Shown here: positions 5,302-13,392 of the stretch, piece by piece
How the letters are laid out: every line of letters starts with the position of its first letter
How positions within the stretch are numbered: the stretch's first letter is position 1
Virus record (IMG/VR): IMGVR_UViG_3300044715_000032
Coordinates: 1-26,074 of that record
Source of the DNA: a virus
Reading direction: 5' to 3' (one strand)
DNA: 26,074 bases
The notes under the pieces: model-generated
Told to the model about the DNA's origin: nothing
The model's input: the letters and a program-made list of their open reading frames with translations, nothing else
Databases searched by the model: none
Program-made: the position numbers and the translations under genes

Positions 5302-8300
5302 ATGGCAATAGGTCGTGTACCCGGAGCGGCACTGTTAGGAAATTTAGATAGACAAGGTCTAGATCTTGGATTTACTACCAACAGTGTAACGCTATTACAG
5401 TTAGATTTTACTAACTATCGCCTTGGCATTAACACCGTCACTCCTCAACAAGCATTAGATGTTACTGGAAATATTCTTGTAACAACTGGCAACGTATTAA
5501 CTTCGGCTAATTTAATATATGACATTGGTTCAACTTCTAATCAATGGAAAAATATATATGTTGGTAATGTCTATACCAGTAACATTACCAGTACAAATAT
5601 CACTGGTACGTTAACCACAGCTATACAAACTAATATAACCACAGTAGGTACGTTAGGCAACCTATCAGTCACTGGTAATATTGATGCAGGCAATATAATA
5701 AGTAATATCACCGGCAATGTAATTGGATCAGCAACTACGGTAACTGCATCAGCACAGCCAAATATAACATCACTGGGTATATTAACTGCTCTCGATGTAA
5801 CAGGTAATGTTGGTGCAGGCAATGTTAGTGGTACATATTTAACTGGTACATTACTAACTCAAGCACAACCAAACATAACATCAACAGGTATATTAACTGC
5901 TCTCGATGTAACAGGTAATGTTGGTGCAGGCAATGTCAGTGGTACATACTTAACAGGTACATTGCTAACAAGTGCTCAACCAAACATTACAACATTATCC
6001 GGAGTTACTAGCATCGGTGCAAGTGGAAGTACAGTATTAACCGGCACACTAGCGACTAATGCACAACCTAATGTTACATCTTTAGGTACATTAATATCAC
6101 TAGACGTAACAGGTAATGTCAGTGGTACATATCTAACTGGTACACTATTAACAGCCAGTCAAACTAATGTTACATCATTAGGCACATTATCAGCATTAAC
6201 AGTCAGTGGAAATATCATTGCGCAAAGCTCTATTGTACCAACAAGTAACATTGCTGGTAATATTGGATATGCTGATACATGGTGGAGTGCAGTATACGCT
6301 AATACAATTAATGCAACTAATTTAAACGGTACAATTCTTACAGCAGTTCAACCTAATATAACAAATTTAGGAAATATTACAGTTGATAGCATTTCCATCG
6401 GTGGAAATATATCTATTACTGGTAATGTTAACGGAACAGACATTACTGCTAACACTATAACAGCCAACACAATCACTGGCACATTACTTACGGGCAATCA
6501 GCCTAACATAACAAATTTAAGCAACATCTCAGTTGATAGCATTTCCATTAGTGGAAATTTAGGTATCACAGGAACTACAACAGCCGGCATTATCAATGCT
6601 GATGAGATCTATGAAAGTAATATTCGTGTTGTAACTCAAGAAACTACAATTACAGTTACTGGTGATGCTACTGGCAGTGGTAATGTTTCAAATATTGCAT
6701 TAACTTTAGCAGACACTGGTGTTACTGCAGGCATATATGGTGCCGCAGATGATGAAACATGGGATAGAATTCCTAAAATTACTGTAGACAGCAAAGGCCG
6801 CATTACAAATATTGCTAACATTACTCTTACTCAAGTTGGTAATGTAACCTTTACTGATACAACTATATCAACAGTGGCTAACTTAACAATAGCACCAACT
6901 AATGGTTATATTTTTGCTAATAGTAGTGTCATATCCGACGTTGCTGATCCAGTTAGCGCACAGGATGTGGTTACATTAAACTATCTAACAACAACATTAA
7001 GTGGTGCTGCAAATAGCCTAGTCATTGGTGATAGTCTAGTAAATCTAATAGATGAAACTAATAATAGTAGATTAGAAATTACCCTTGATTCAGAATTAAT
7101 TGCAAATATAACAGCTAATGCATCAACATTTTACAATACCGTTAATATCGGTAACATATCGATAGTTGATAACACAATTTCATCAAGTGGAAATATATAC
7201 ATCGATGCACAGAATTCAGGCATTGTACAAATTGTTGGATCCGATGCACTGGGCATTCCTGTTGGAAATGTAATTACTCGTCCTCTAAATCCTGAGATAG
7301 GGTACATACGTTTTAACACTGACAATGATGCTGTGGAATACTGGACTGGCGCAGAATGGACATACCCAGGCGCAGCTACAATTACATCAGAAACTGTCTA
7401 CCCTGATGGACTAACTGCAAGCTATAATTTAACAACCTCGGCTACTCCAGACGGGTTGCTGGTTAGTATCAACGGTACAATGCAACAACCATTTACATCA
7501 TATAATATGTCTGGTAATGTAATAACATTCACAGAAACTCCGCAAGATACTGATATTATTGAAATTCGACATATTGTTGCTGGCGCAGTTTCTATAGGAT
7601 CACTGACCTACGGACCTACATCTAAAGTAGAATTATCTACTGGTAATGTCAATATTACCGGTAATTTAATACCAACAGCAAATGTCACATATGATCTGGG
7701 TTCTGATTCAATGTGGTGGCGCGACCTGTACATGAGTGGCAGTACTATTCATATTGGTGGTGCACTGCTTAAAGTAGTCGACAATGCATTGAGTTTTACT
7801 CCTGCGGGTAGCCCTACTCCGATTAATCTAACATCAGATGTTGATCCGACTATACTTATTGCAAATACCACGCAGGTCAAAGCAACTGATAACTTTGTAA
7901 ATGTTTCTATTGCCAGCGCAAACGTAGCGGCATTTAGCAGTGAAGGGTTAACCATCACAGGAAATGTTAGTGCAGACTACATCATAGGTGACGGTAGTCA
8001 ACTAACTGGCTTACCAGCAGGGTATACCGATGCAGATGTAGAAGCATACCTACCAAATTATACAGGAAATATAAGTTCATTAACTACAGCCAACACAGCA
8101 ATGAAGGACTATGTTGACGGTATTAGTAGTACTAAAGCTGAGTTAAGCGGAGCAACATTTACTGGTAACATAACAGTTACAGATAGTATTATGTCAAATT
8201 ACATTACAGCTAATGTACTTAGGACAACCGATACAACTATAGCACTAGGTCCTAATGCCGGTAATACTGACCAAGGTTTATCAGCAATAGCCATTGGGTG

Positions 8301-10746
8301 GAACGCTGGGGCAAACACACAAAGTTACTATGCAGTAGCCATTGGGCCACAGGCAGGACAAACACAACAAGGTGAGTATGCAGTTGCTATTGGTCGTGAA
8401 TCGGCTAAGACTTCGCAAGGTGCTGACTCAGTTGCGATTGGAAGAATTGCCGCCCAAACATCACAGGGTACTAAGTCGGTAGCAGTTGGTTTTGGAGCCG
8501 CCAGCAATTATCAAAGTAATAATGCAGTGGCCATTGGTAATTCAGCCGGTGCAACTTACCAAGGCAATTCAGCGGTGGCCATTGGTAATAGCTCTGGGTT
8601 ACTTTATCAAGGCAATTTAGCAATAGCCATTGGGTACCGTGCCGGGTATTCATATCAAGCTGCTAACACTATTATTTTAAATGCGACCGGAACCACAATC
8701 AACGGAGTAGAAAATCAAACAGATAGTTTCTATGTAAATCCAATTAGAAATGCCACCGGAAATGTTGGACTATTGCAATATAATAGTACTACTAAAGAAG
8801 TTACATACAGTCTTGACATTGCGGCAAATAGTATTAGTGCTAATACCTATACGTGGGCTAACGGAACTTCAATAATTACCACTTTGTCTTCTGACATAAC
8901 CACAGCTAACACCGCAATGAAAGGGTATGTTGATGCAATTAATTCAACATTAACTGCCAATGCTAGCACACAAGCTAGTACATTGGCAACTATACAAAAC
9001 ACCTACGCACAATTAAGCGGAGCAACATTTACTGGCGCCTTGGCCGCACCAAATATATCTTTAACATCTGCACTGGCTATATCATCTGGTGGTACAGGTG
9101 GAACAAGTACTAGTTCTGCATTAAACAATCTATTACCCAGTGGTGAAGTCAGTGGCTACGTATTAAAAACTGCAGGTGAAGGCAGTTACTATTGGAGTGC
9201 AGAAACAGGTGGAGGCAGCGTAGTTGGTACAACTATCAGCACCAGTAGAACTTATTTTACTGCTACTTCAGGACAAACTGTATACACTGGAATCACATAC
9301 ACTCCGGGTGCAGGACAGTTACGCATATACATCAATGGTGTTAGACAGTTTGACAGTGCTTATACAGAAACTAACAGCTCAGCAGTTACACTATCTACAG
9401 GAGTTACTAGCGGAACTGTAGTATTGGCCGAAATCGACGCATACATAGACTATAATGTCTATGCCAATGCAACCTATAGTAGCCCAGTAGGTACAATAAG
9501 TTCTACAACTGTACAAGATGCATTAGCTGAATTGGACACAGAAAAAGCTGCACTGGCAGGAGCTGAATTTACAGGCAACGTATCAACCAGTGGTAATCTG
9601 CGTGTTACTGATACAACACAAAGTACCGGAGAAGGAACCGGCGCACTAGTAGTCAGTGGTGGTGCAAGTTTTGGTGGAAATGTTTACATCAGCGGTAACT
9701 TACAAGTTGCTGGAACTGAAACAATATTTAATGCCAACAATCTAAGTATTGCTGACTCACTGATATATCTAGCCGATGACAACTCCGGTGATGTATTAGA
9801 TATTGGTATCGTAAGTTCGTTTACTAATCCCGGATATCAACACACTGGCTTTGTGCGTGATGCCACAGACGGCGTTTGGAAACTATTTGCTAATGTAGCA
9901 GCAGAACCTACTACAACAATTGACTTTACTAACGCTACTTACAGTAACTTACGAATTGGCAACCTAACATCAATTGGCGGAACATTTACAGGTAATGTCG
10001 GTGCAGGTAACCTAAGTGCTACTAACTTAACCGGAACATTAACAACGGCAGCCCAGACTAATGTTACTAGTGTTGGTACATTAACTGGTTTAACAGTAAG
10101 TGGTGCTCCGGTACCTAATGCTAACGTAAGCGTAAACTTAGGTAGCACATCAGCTTGGTGGAGCATACTCTATGCAAATACACATGTCGGCTCTACTGCT
10201 ACCTTCTACGGAAATATTACAGCCGGCAACGTAAGTGCTACAAATTTAGTTGGTGCAATTACTTCTAGTCAAGTTACTACTGCACTAGGATTTACTCCTT
10301 ATAACAGCACAAACCCAAGTGGATATATTAGTGCAGTGCCCAATGCTAGTACACAAGTTTCAAGTCTTGGTGTAGGTACAGCTGCAAGTGGAACCACTGG
10401 TGAAATACGTGCCACTAACAACATTACTGCTTACTACAGTTCAGACTCACGCTTAAAAGAAAATGTGCGTGACATACCTGACGCATTAGCTAAAGTTACA
10501 GCTATTGGTGGTAAACTATTTGATTGGACTGATGAATATGTTGCTAACCACGGTGGCTTAGATGACTACTTTATGCGCAAAGCAGACTTTGGTGTGATAG
10601 CACAGGATGTTGCGCAGGTATTACCCGAAGCAGTGCGCACCAGAGAAGATGGATACCTAGCTGTTGACTACGAAAAGATGTGTGCCCTGGCATTTGCAGC
10701 TATTAAAGAACTACAACAACAGGTTGACGAACTTAAAAGAAAATAA
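5302..10746 (+). CDS. Giant tail-fibre protein with YadA-like repeats and C-terminal S74 chaperone
   Basis: This 1814-residue protein is predicted to form a long trimeric fibre contacting the host surface. The N-terminus (MAIGRVPGAALLGNLDRQG) looks like a conserved virion-attachment start. Residues about 90-430 repeat a beta motif, TGTLLTxAQPNITSLGTL plus LDVTGN. Modules of the type YDLGSxSxWW occur near 75, 320, 797 and 1612. Residues 647-773 hold the module also encoded at 4847. Residues 979-1127 are eight or nine 16-residue repeats such as GNSAVAIGNSSGLLYQ, typical of YadA/Hep_Hag trimeric adhesins. About 1307-1383 is a beta-sandwich (QLRIYINGVRQF). The C-terminus (1713-1814: SSDSRLKENV, FGVIAQDVAQVLPEAV, GYLAVDYEKM) is a peptidase S74 intramolecular chaperone, with Ser1714 and Lys1719 of SDSRLK as likely catalytic residues. 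Family knowledge says it self-cleaves after trimer folding. A coiled coil (IKELQQQVDELKRK) ends it. Sequence after the stop contains a relic of another gene. Confidence 0.93.
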   Translation: MAIGRVPGAALLGNLDRQGLDLGFTTNSVTLLQLDFTNYRLGINTVTPQQALDVTGNILVTTGNVLTSANLIYDIGSTSNQWKNIYVGNVYTSNITSTNITGTLTTAIQTNITTVGTLGNLSVTGNIDAGNIISNITGNVIGSATTVTASAQPNITSLGILTALDVTGNVGAGNVSGTYLTGTLLTQAQPNITSTGILTALDVTGNVGAGNVSGTYLTGTLLTSAQPNITTLSGVTSIGASGSTVLTGTLATNAQPNVTSLGTLISLDVTGNVSGTYLTGTLLTASQTNVTSLGTLSALTVSGNIIAQSSIVPTSNIAGNIGYADTWWSAVYANTINATNLNGTILTAVQPNITNLGNITVDSISIGGNISITGNVNGTDITANTITANTITGTLLTGNQPNITNLSNISVDSISISGNLGITGTTTAGIINADEIYESNIRVVTQETTITVTGDATGSGNVSNIALTLADTGVTAGIYGAADDETWDRIPKITVDSKGRITNIANITLTQVGNVTFTDTTISTVANLTIAPTNGYIFANSSVISDVADPVSAQDVVTLNYLTTTLSGAANSLVIGDSLVNLIDETNNSRLEITLDSELIANITANASTFYNTVNIGNISIVDNTISSSGNIYIDAQNSGIVQIVGSDALGIPVGNVITRPLNPEIGYIRFNTDNDAVEYWTGAEWTYPGAATITSETVYPDGLTASYNLTTSATPDGLLVSINGTMQQPFTSYNMSGNVITFTETPQDTDIIEIRHIVAGAVSIGSLTYGPTSKVELSTGNVNITGNLIPTANVTYDLGSDSMWWRDLYMSGSTIHIGGALLKVVDNALSFTPAGSPTPINLTSDVDPTILIANTTQVKATDNFVNVSIASANVAAFSSEGLTITGNVSADYIIGDGSQLTGLPAGYTDADVEAYLPNYTGNISSLTTANTAMKDYVDGISSTKAELSGATFTGNITVTDSIMSNYITANVLRTTDTTIALGPNAGNTDQGLSAIAIGWNAGANTQSYYAVAIGPQAGQTQQGEYAVAIGRESAKTSQGADSVAIGRIAAQTSQGTKSVAVGFGAASNYQSNNAVAIGNSAGATYQGNSAVAIGNSSGLLYQGNLAIAIGYRAGYSYQAANTIILNATGTTINGVENQTDSFYVNPIRNATGNVGLLQYNSTTKEVTYSLDIAANSISANTYTWANGTSIITTLSSDITTANTAMKGYVDAINSTLTANASTQASTLATIQNTYAQLSGATFTGALAAPNISLTSALAISSGGTGGTSTSSALNNLLPSGEVSGYVLKTAGEGSYYWSAETGGGSVVGTTISTSRTYFTATSGQTVYTGITYTPGAGQLRIYINGVRQFDSAYTETNSSAVTLSTGVTSGTVVLAEIDAYIDYNVYANATYSSPVGTISSTTVQDALAELDTEKAALAGAEFTGNVSTSGNLRVTDTTQSTGEGTGALVVSGGASFGGNVYISGNLQVAGTETIFNANNLSIADSLIYLADDNSGDVLDIGIVSSFTNPGYQHTGFVRDATDGVWKLFANVAAEPTTTIDFTNATYSNLRIGNLTSIGGTFTGNVGAGNLSATNLTGTLTTAAQTNVTSVGTLTGLTVSGAPVPNANVSVNLGSTSAWWSILYANTHVGSTATFYGNITAGNVSATNLVGAITSSQVTTALGFTPYNSTNPSGYISAVPNASTQVSSLGVGTAASGTTGEIRATNNITAYYSSDSRLKENVRDIPDALAKVTAIGGKLFDWTDEYVANHGGLDDYFMRKADFGVIAQDVAQVLPEAVRTREDGYLAVDYEKMCALAFAAIKELQQQVDELKRK
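5776..5997 (+). repeat. Tandem 111-base repeat in fibre gene
   Basis: GGTATATTAACTGCTCTCGA begins at 5776 and again at 5887, with near-identity over the whole 111-base (37-codon) unit including ACAGGTAATGTTGGTGCAGG. The unit encodes LDVTGNVGAGNVSGTYLTGT and flanking residues. The two copies are much closer to each other than to other repeats of the family in this gene, which points to a recent in-frame duplication. Confidence 0.85.
8236..8682 (+). repeat. YadA/Hep_Hag-type 48-base repeat array
   Basis: About nine units of 16 codons encode the pattern xxxAVAIGxxAGxxxQ. Clear copies include SYYAVAIGPQAGQTQQ, GEYAVAIGRESAKTSQ and SNNAVAIGNSAGATYQ. In bacterial trimeric autotransporters this pattern folds as a left-handed parallel beta-roll head. 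The units differ at DNA level, so the array is old or under selection rather than freshly expanded. Confidence 0.85.
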
Positions 10747-10778
10747 CTGAAGACGCTAAAGTAGCTGCAAATAGTTAG
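10735..10778 (+). pseudogene. Relic of the 3' end of a 12836-like gene
   Basis: The 19 bases AAAAGAAAATAACTGAAGA (10735-10753) are identical to 13191-13209 near the end of the 12836 gene. Read in the same frame as there, the region continues to a TAG (10776-10778) and encodes KITEDAKVAANS, against KITEEAKLAAV at the end of the intact gene. The fibre gene uses another frame and stops inside the match at 10746. So a copy of the 3' end of a 12836-like gene lies fused to the end of the S74 fibre gene. Confidence 0.7.
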
Positions 10779-10846
10779 GTAAAAGAATGTCTTTAAGTGT
10801 TCCTATATTATAGTTGATATTAAACGGGTGTAATGTAAAACTTTTA

Positions 10847-10854
10847 GTTAAATA
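10847..10854 (+). promoter_or_regulatory. Late promoter box for the short-fibre operon
   Basis: GTTAAATA lies 20 bases before the ATG at 10875 in a block, TAAATACACTATAACAGAG, repeated at 13367-13385. It would drive 10875, 11627 and probably 12836. The rest of the 128-base gap from 10747 holds only the gene relic at its left end and no hairpin terminator. Confidence 0.55.
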
Positions 10855-10874
10855 CACTATAACAGAGAATAACT

Positions 10875-11627
10875 ATGTCATTGACACAGGTAACACCAGA
10901 CGTACTACATAATATACAAAGTAATGTTACCCAAGTGGGTACCTTAGATAGCCTATCGGTCACTGGTAATATCACATCAGGTAATGTAACTGCAACTAAT
11001 TTTACAGGAACTGCTAGTCTAGCAAATAATGCCAGCTTCCTTGGCGGAACAGCAGCCGCCAGTTATGCGCTAGGATCAGCAGTTACAACCGTTAGTAATT
11101 CAGTTGCTGGAGCGAATGCAGCAATAGTTACAGCCAACACCAACATGAAAGGTTATGTTGATGCAGCCAATACTATACAATCAAATGAAATCACTACAGT
11201 AAGTAGTTCAATTACGGGTGCTAATGCTGCAATAGTTACGGCCAATACCAACATGAAAGGTTATGTTGATGGACAAATATCAACTACTAGTTCATCGATA
11301 ACCACAGCCAACACCAACATGAAAGGTTATGTTGACGCAGTTACTACTGCATGGACAGCCAATGCTGGAGTACAAGCTGGTAGTATTGCTACTCTAACTA
11401 GCAATGCTGCAACACAGTCTGGACAAATTGCAAGTAAGGCTGATTTAAGTGGAGCCACATTCACTGGCAATGTTACAACCAGTGCCAACGTTAAATTCAC
11501 GGGTTGGCAGATTTACGAAACTGGTACTAGTTTATATTTTGCCTACAATGGCGCAGTTAAAATGAGCCTGAACACCTCAGGTACCGTAACTGTCACTGGC
11601 GACATAGCAGGCTTTGGAACCCCGTAA
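10875..11627 (+). CDS. Short tail-fibre-like protein
   Basis: This 250-residue protein is made of fibre motifs shared with the 1814-residue fibre. It starts MSLTQVTPDVLHNIQ, then has VTQVGTLDSLSVTGNITSGN (beta repeat). Three copies of TANTNMKGYVD (near residues 86, 119 and 142) alternate with Ser/Thr-rich heptad-like stretches and probably form a trimeric coiled coil. A C-terminal beta tip follows (WQIYETGTSLYFAYNGAVKM, ending VTVTGDIAGFGTP). No S74 domain is present. Its stop overlaps the next ATG (TAATG at 11625-11629), implying translational coupling to the propeller protein, which may sit on its tip (inference). Its promoter and first 15 codons are duplicated at 13367-13438. Ribosome site is weak (AGAG at 10864-10867). 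Confidence 0.8.
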   Translation: MSLTQVTPDVLHNIQSNVTQVGTLDSLSVTGNITSGNVTATNFTGTASLANNASFLGGTAAASYALGSAVTTVSNSVAGANAAIVTANTNMKGYVDAANTIQSNEITTVSSSITGANAAIVTANTNMKGYVDGQISTTSSSITTANTNMKGYVDAVTTAWTANAGVQAGSIATLTSNAATQSGQIASKADLSGATFTGNVTTSANVKFTGWQIYETGTSLYFAYNGAVKMSLNTSGTVTVTGDIAGFGTP

Positions 11628-12814
11628 TGCCGTTACCATCCAGTGGTGTAATTAAATTCAGTGACATCAACGTAGAACTTGGTGTTGCAGCTAACACTAG
11701 TCGCAAATTAAGTGATAGTGCTGTGCGAACCTTATTTGAAATAGCCAGCGGCCGTATTACTTTGAGCAACGGATTTGGTAAAAGTAACTTACGAACAGTG
11801 ATAGCTATGTCGTCGGCTTTGGCACCGTATGTATATGCATGGCCGTGGTCCAATGGATTCGGCGCTAAATATGCCGACCCGTCGGCAGCATTATCTTCTC
11901 CGGGATCGTTAAAGTTTACTCATTCGAGCACAGCAATAGCAGTCGTACAATCTGGAACTCCGGGAATAGTTGCATACTCTTGGTCCAGCGGATTTGGAAG
12001 TAAATATGCCGACCCAGCAACACCACCACCGACTATTGTTACTACTATAGCCTTTACTCCTTCGGATGATGCAATAGCTGTTGCTTCCACTACAGGTATA
12101 AGGATATCTGCATACTCTTGGTCTAATACTACTGGAGTTGGAATTAAATATGCCGATCCGGCATCGCTGCCACTTGGTGCCCGTGGGCAAGGTGTGTGCT
12201 TTAATCCGCAAGGAACTGTGCTAGCAATGGTCCAGCGGAGTTACGTCGAAGCATGGTCTTTTTCTAGTGGATTTGGCAGTAAATATACCAGTCCAACTCA
12301 GCTAGGATCAGGCAATAACCTATCAGCAATTACCTTTAATCCGCAAGGGACTGCTCTGGCCGTTCCCGTAGCTAACATAGCACCATATATACATGTATGG
12401 GCGTGGTCCAATGGATTCGGCAGTAAATATGCCGCCCCAGCGACGCCAATAGGCTCAAACCCATTATGGTCACCCCAAGGCAGTGCATGGAACGCTACAT
12501 TTAGCCCTTCAGGAAATGCTATAGCTGTTGGTCACAATCACTTCCCTTTTGTAACTGTATACGCTTGGTCCAACGGATTTGGCAGTAAATATGCCGACCC
12601 AGTGACGCCAATAAACCTCAATTACGGGATGGACCAAGTTAGCTCCGTCGGATTTAATATTTCAGAAACCGTAATAGTGCTTTGTGCGTATCAATACCAA
12701 GGCACTGGCGGTATTATGCAGGCATACGTTTGGTCCAATGGATTCGGAGCTAAATATGCCGACCCAGCAAATGCACCTACTAATAGCTCCCGACTAGCTG
12801 TTAACTACATTTAA
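11627..12814 (+). CDS. Predicted seven-bladed beta-propeller adhesin
   Basis: This 395-residue protein starts with a short domain (MPLPSSGVIKFSDINVELG, then LSDSAVRTLFEIASG and LSNGFGKSN) that I recognise as a common N-terminus of marine phage tail proteins. From about residue 68 seven repeats follow. Each ends with a version of AYSWSSGFGSKYADPATP and begins with a hydrophobic strand such as AITFNPQGTALAV. The KYADP landmarks are 45-55 residues apart, the size of a propeller blade, and the final SSRLAVNYI could close the ring with the first blade. Similar AYPWSxxGFGxKYADP repeats occur in other phage proteins (from memory). It is coupled by a 1-base overlap to the short fibre, so a receptor-binding tip role is likely but inferred. 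Blade 3 (SWSNTTGVGIKYADP) is the most diverged. Confidence 0.75.
   Translation: MPLPSSGVIKFSDINVELGVAANTSRKLSDSAVRTLFEIASGRITLSNGFGKSNLRTVIAMSSALAPYVYAWPWSNGFGAKYADPSAALSSPGSLKFTHSSTAIAVVQSGTPGIVAYSWSSGFGSKYADPATPPPTIVTTIAFTPSDDAIAVASTTGIRISAYSWSNTTGVGIKYADPASLPLGARGQGVCFNPQGTVLAMVQRSYVEAWSFSSGFGSKYTSPTQLGSGNNLSAITFNPQGTALAVPVANIAPYIHVWAWSNGFGSKYAAPATPIGSNPLWSPQGSAWNATFSPSGNAIAVGHNHFPFVTVYAWSNGFGSKYADPVTPINLNYGMDQVSSVGFNISETVIVLCAYQYQGTGGIMQAYVWSNGFGAKYADPANAPTNSSRLAVNYI
11830..12771 (+). repeat. Seven diverged propeller-blade repeats
   Basis: The landmark AAATATGCCGACCC or a close variant occurs near 11866, 12002, 12146, 12281, 12424, 12587 and 12751, giving spacings of about 136, 144, 135, 143, 163 and 164 bases. 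The stretch TGGTCCAATGGATTCGG is shared by several units even at synonymous positions, so some copies have been exchanged or duplicated fairly recently. Confidence 0.8.
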
Positions 12815-12835
12815 ATTTTAATAGGAGAAATAACC

Positions 12836-13231
12836 ATGATAGTAACACAAGATGAACATTTAGATACTTTAGTAACAAACGCATACCACAGAGAAAAGGA
12901 AGTCTATCAATACCAAATAAATGTAGACAACTATACTGTGATGCTTACTGGTTTACCAACCGACGCTATTCCTGATAATCTAGCACAACATATTAATACA
13001 GACACGCAAAATTTACCCTGGGATATGAGTGATGAAGATGTTCAGACAATAGCTCAATACCAATACCGTGATAAATTGCGTTCATTGTTGCGTTCTGAAA
13101 GAGTAGAGCAAAATAAAGCACGCCTAGTATTAGAAGCATTAAAGGCACAAATTATTGCTGGTGAACTAGACTATCCTACTGTAATTGCTGAAAAGAAAAT
13201 AACTGAAGAGGCAAAACTTGCCGCAGTATAA
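12836..13231 (+). CDS. Possible tail-fibre assembly protein
   Basis: The 131-residue product is soluble and charged, unlike the beta-rich fibres around it. Residues 1-60 hold an alpha-helical start (DEHLDTLVTNAYHREKEVYQ) followed by a Pro-containing linker. Residues 65-115 (DEDVQTIAQYQYRDKLRSLL, RSERVEQNKARLVLEALKAQ) are strongly helical and could form a coiled coil. I recall similar small proteins just downstream of fibre genes in marine T4-like phages, which suggests a fibre chaperone, but no characterised domain is visible. It follows the propeller gene by 21 bases with AGGAG at 12823-12827 and no promoter, so it belongs to the 10875 operon. Its last codons are duplicated as a relic at 10735-10778. 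Confidence 0.6.
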   Translation: MIVTQDEHLDTLVTNAYHREKEVYQYQINVDNYTVMLTGLPTDAIPDNLAQHINTDTQNLPWDMSDEDVQTIAQYQYRDKLRSLLRSERVEQNKARLVLEALKAQIIAGELDYPTVIAEKKITEEAKLAAV

Positions 13232-13307
13232 TAAGGAATGGCACGAAATTGAAGCACTAGAAGATGATACAGTATTTGTAAACATATTTGCAGAAGGCCA
13301 CATGTAA
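13218..13307 (+). pseudogene. Coding-like fragment, 29 residues
   Basis: A frame different from the 12836 gene is open from a possible TTG at 13218 to a TAA at 13305-13307. It encodes LPQYNKEWHEIEALEDD then TVFVNIFAEGHM. The composition looks like real protein rather than noise, and the last 25 codons lie in otherwise empty sequence. GAAGAGG at 13204-13210 could be a ribosome site. It may be a tiny gene overlapping 12836 by 14 bases, or the surviving C-terminus of a lost gene. I do not recognise the family. Confidence 0.35.
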
Positions 13308-13315
13308 AAATGTAC

Positions 13316-13323
13316 TATAAATA
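13316..13323 (+). promoter_or_regulatory. Perfect T4-consensus late promoter box
   Basis: TATAAATA matches the T4 late box at all 8 positions, the only such case in an intergenic region here. Predicted +1 is about 13329. What follows is only a 13-codon reading frame and then the copied short-fibre promoter, so the box appears orphaned. Confidence 0.65.
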
Positions 13324-13338
13324 ATATTCACAGGGAAA

Positions 13339-13380
13339 ATGATCAATATTAACCCAGCAAAAGTAGTAAATACACTATAA
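13339..13380 (+). pseudogene. Truncated gene start (13 codons)
   Basis: ATG at 13339 follows AGGGA (13332-13336) and encodes MININPAKVVNTL before a TAA. The stop lies inside the duplicated promoter block that begins at 13367. This suggests that a gene beginning MININPAKVV was cut by the recombination that placed the copy here. The ribosome site is close to the ATG, so current translation is doubtful. Confidence 0.3.
13365..13372 (+). promoter_or_regulatory. Duplicated late promoter box
   Basis: AGTAAATA is followed by CACTATAACAGAGAATAACT, the same string that precedes the 10875 gene. It lies 20 bases before the ATG of the 38-residue reading frame. Confidence 0.45.
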
Positions 13381-13392
13381 CAGAGAATAACT

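Larger units (their letters stand above)
10735..10920 (+). repeat. Left imperfect direct repeat flanking the short-fibre cassette
   Basis: Two matched blocks are shared with 13191-13438: the gene 3' end at 10735-10753 (19 of 19 bases equal to 13191-13209) and the promoter plus start codons at 10849-10920 (about 70 of 72 bases equal to 13367-13438). The sequence between the blocks differs (95 bases here, 157 in the right copy). Confidence 0.8.

Noticed and set aside
8236-8682. Regular 48-base repeats as a CRISPR-like array
   Set aside because: The units are in frame, contiguous without spacers, and encode a known adhesin repeat.
10775-10812. Short frame MSLSVPIL between the S74 fibre and the short fibre
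   Set aside because: Only eight codons, no clear ribosome site, and no match beyond the common MSL start.
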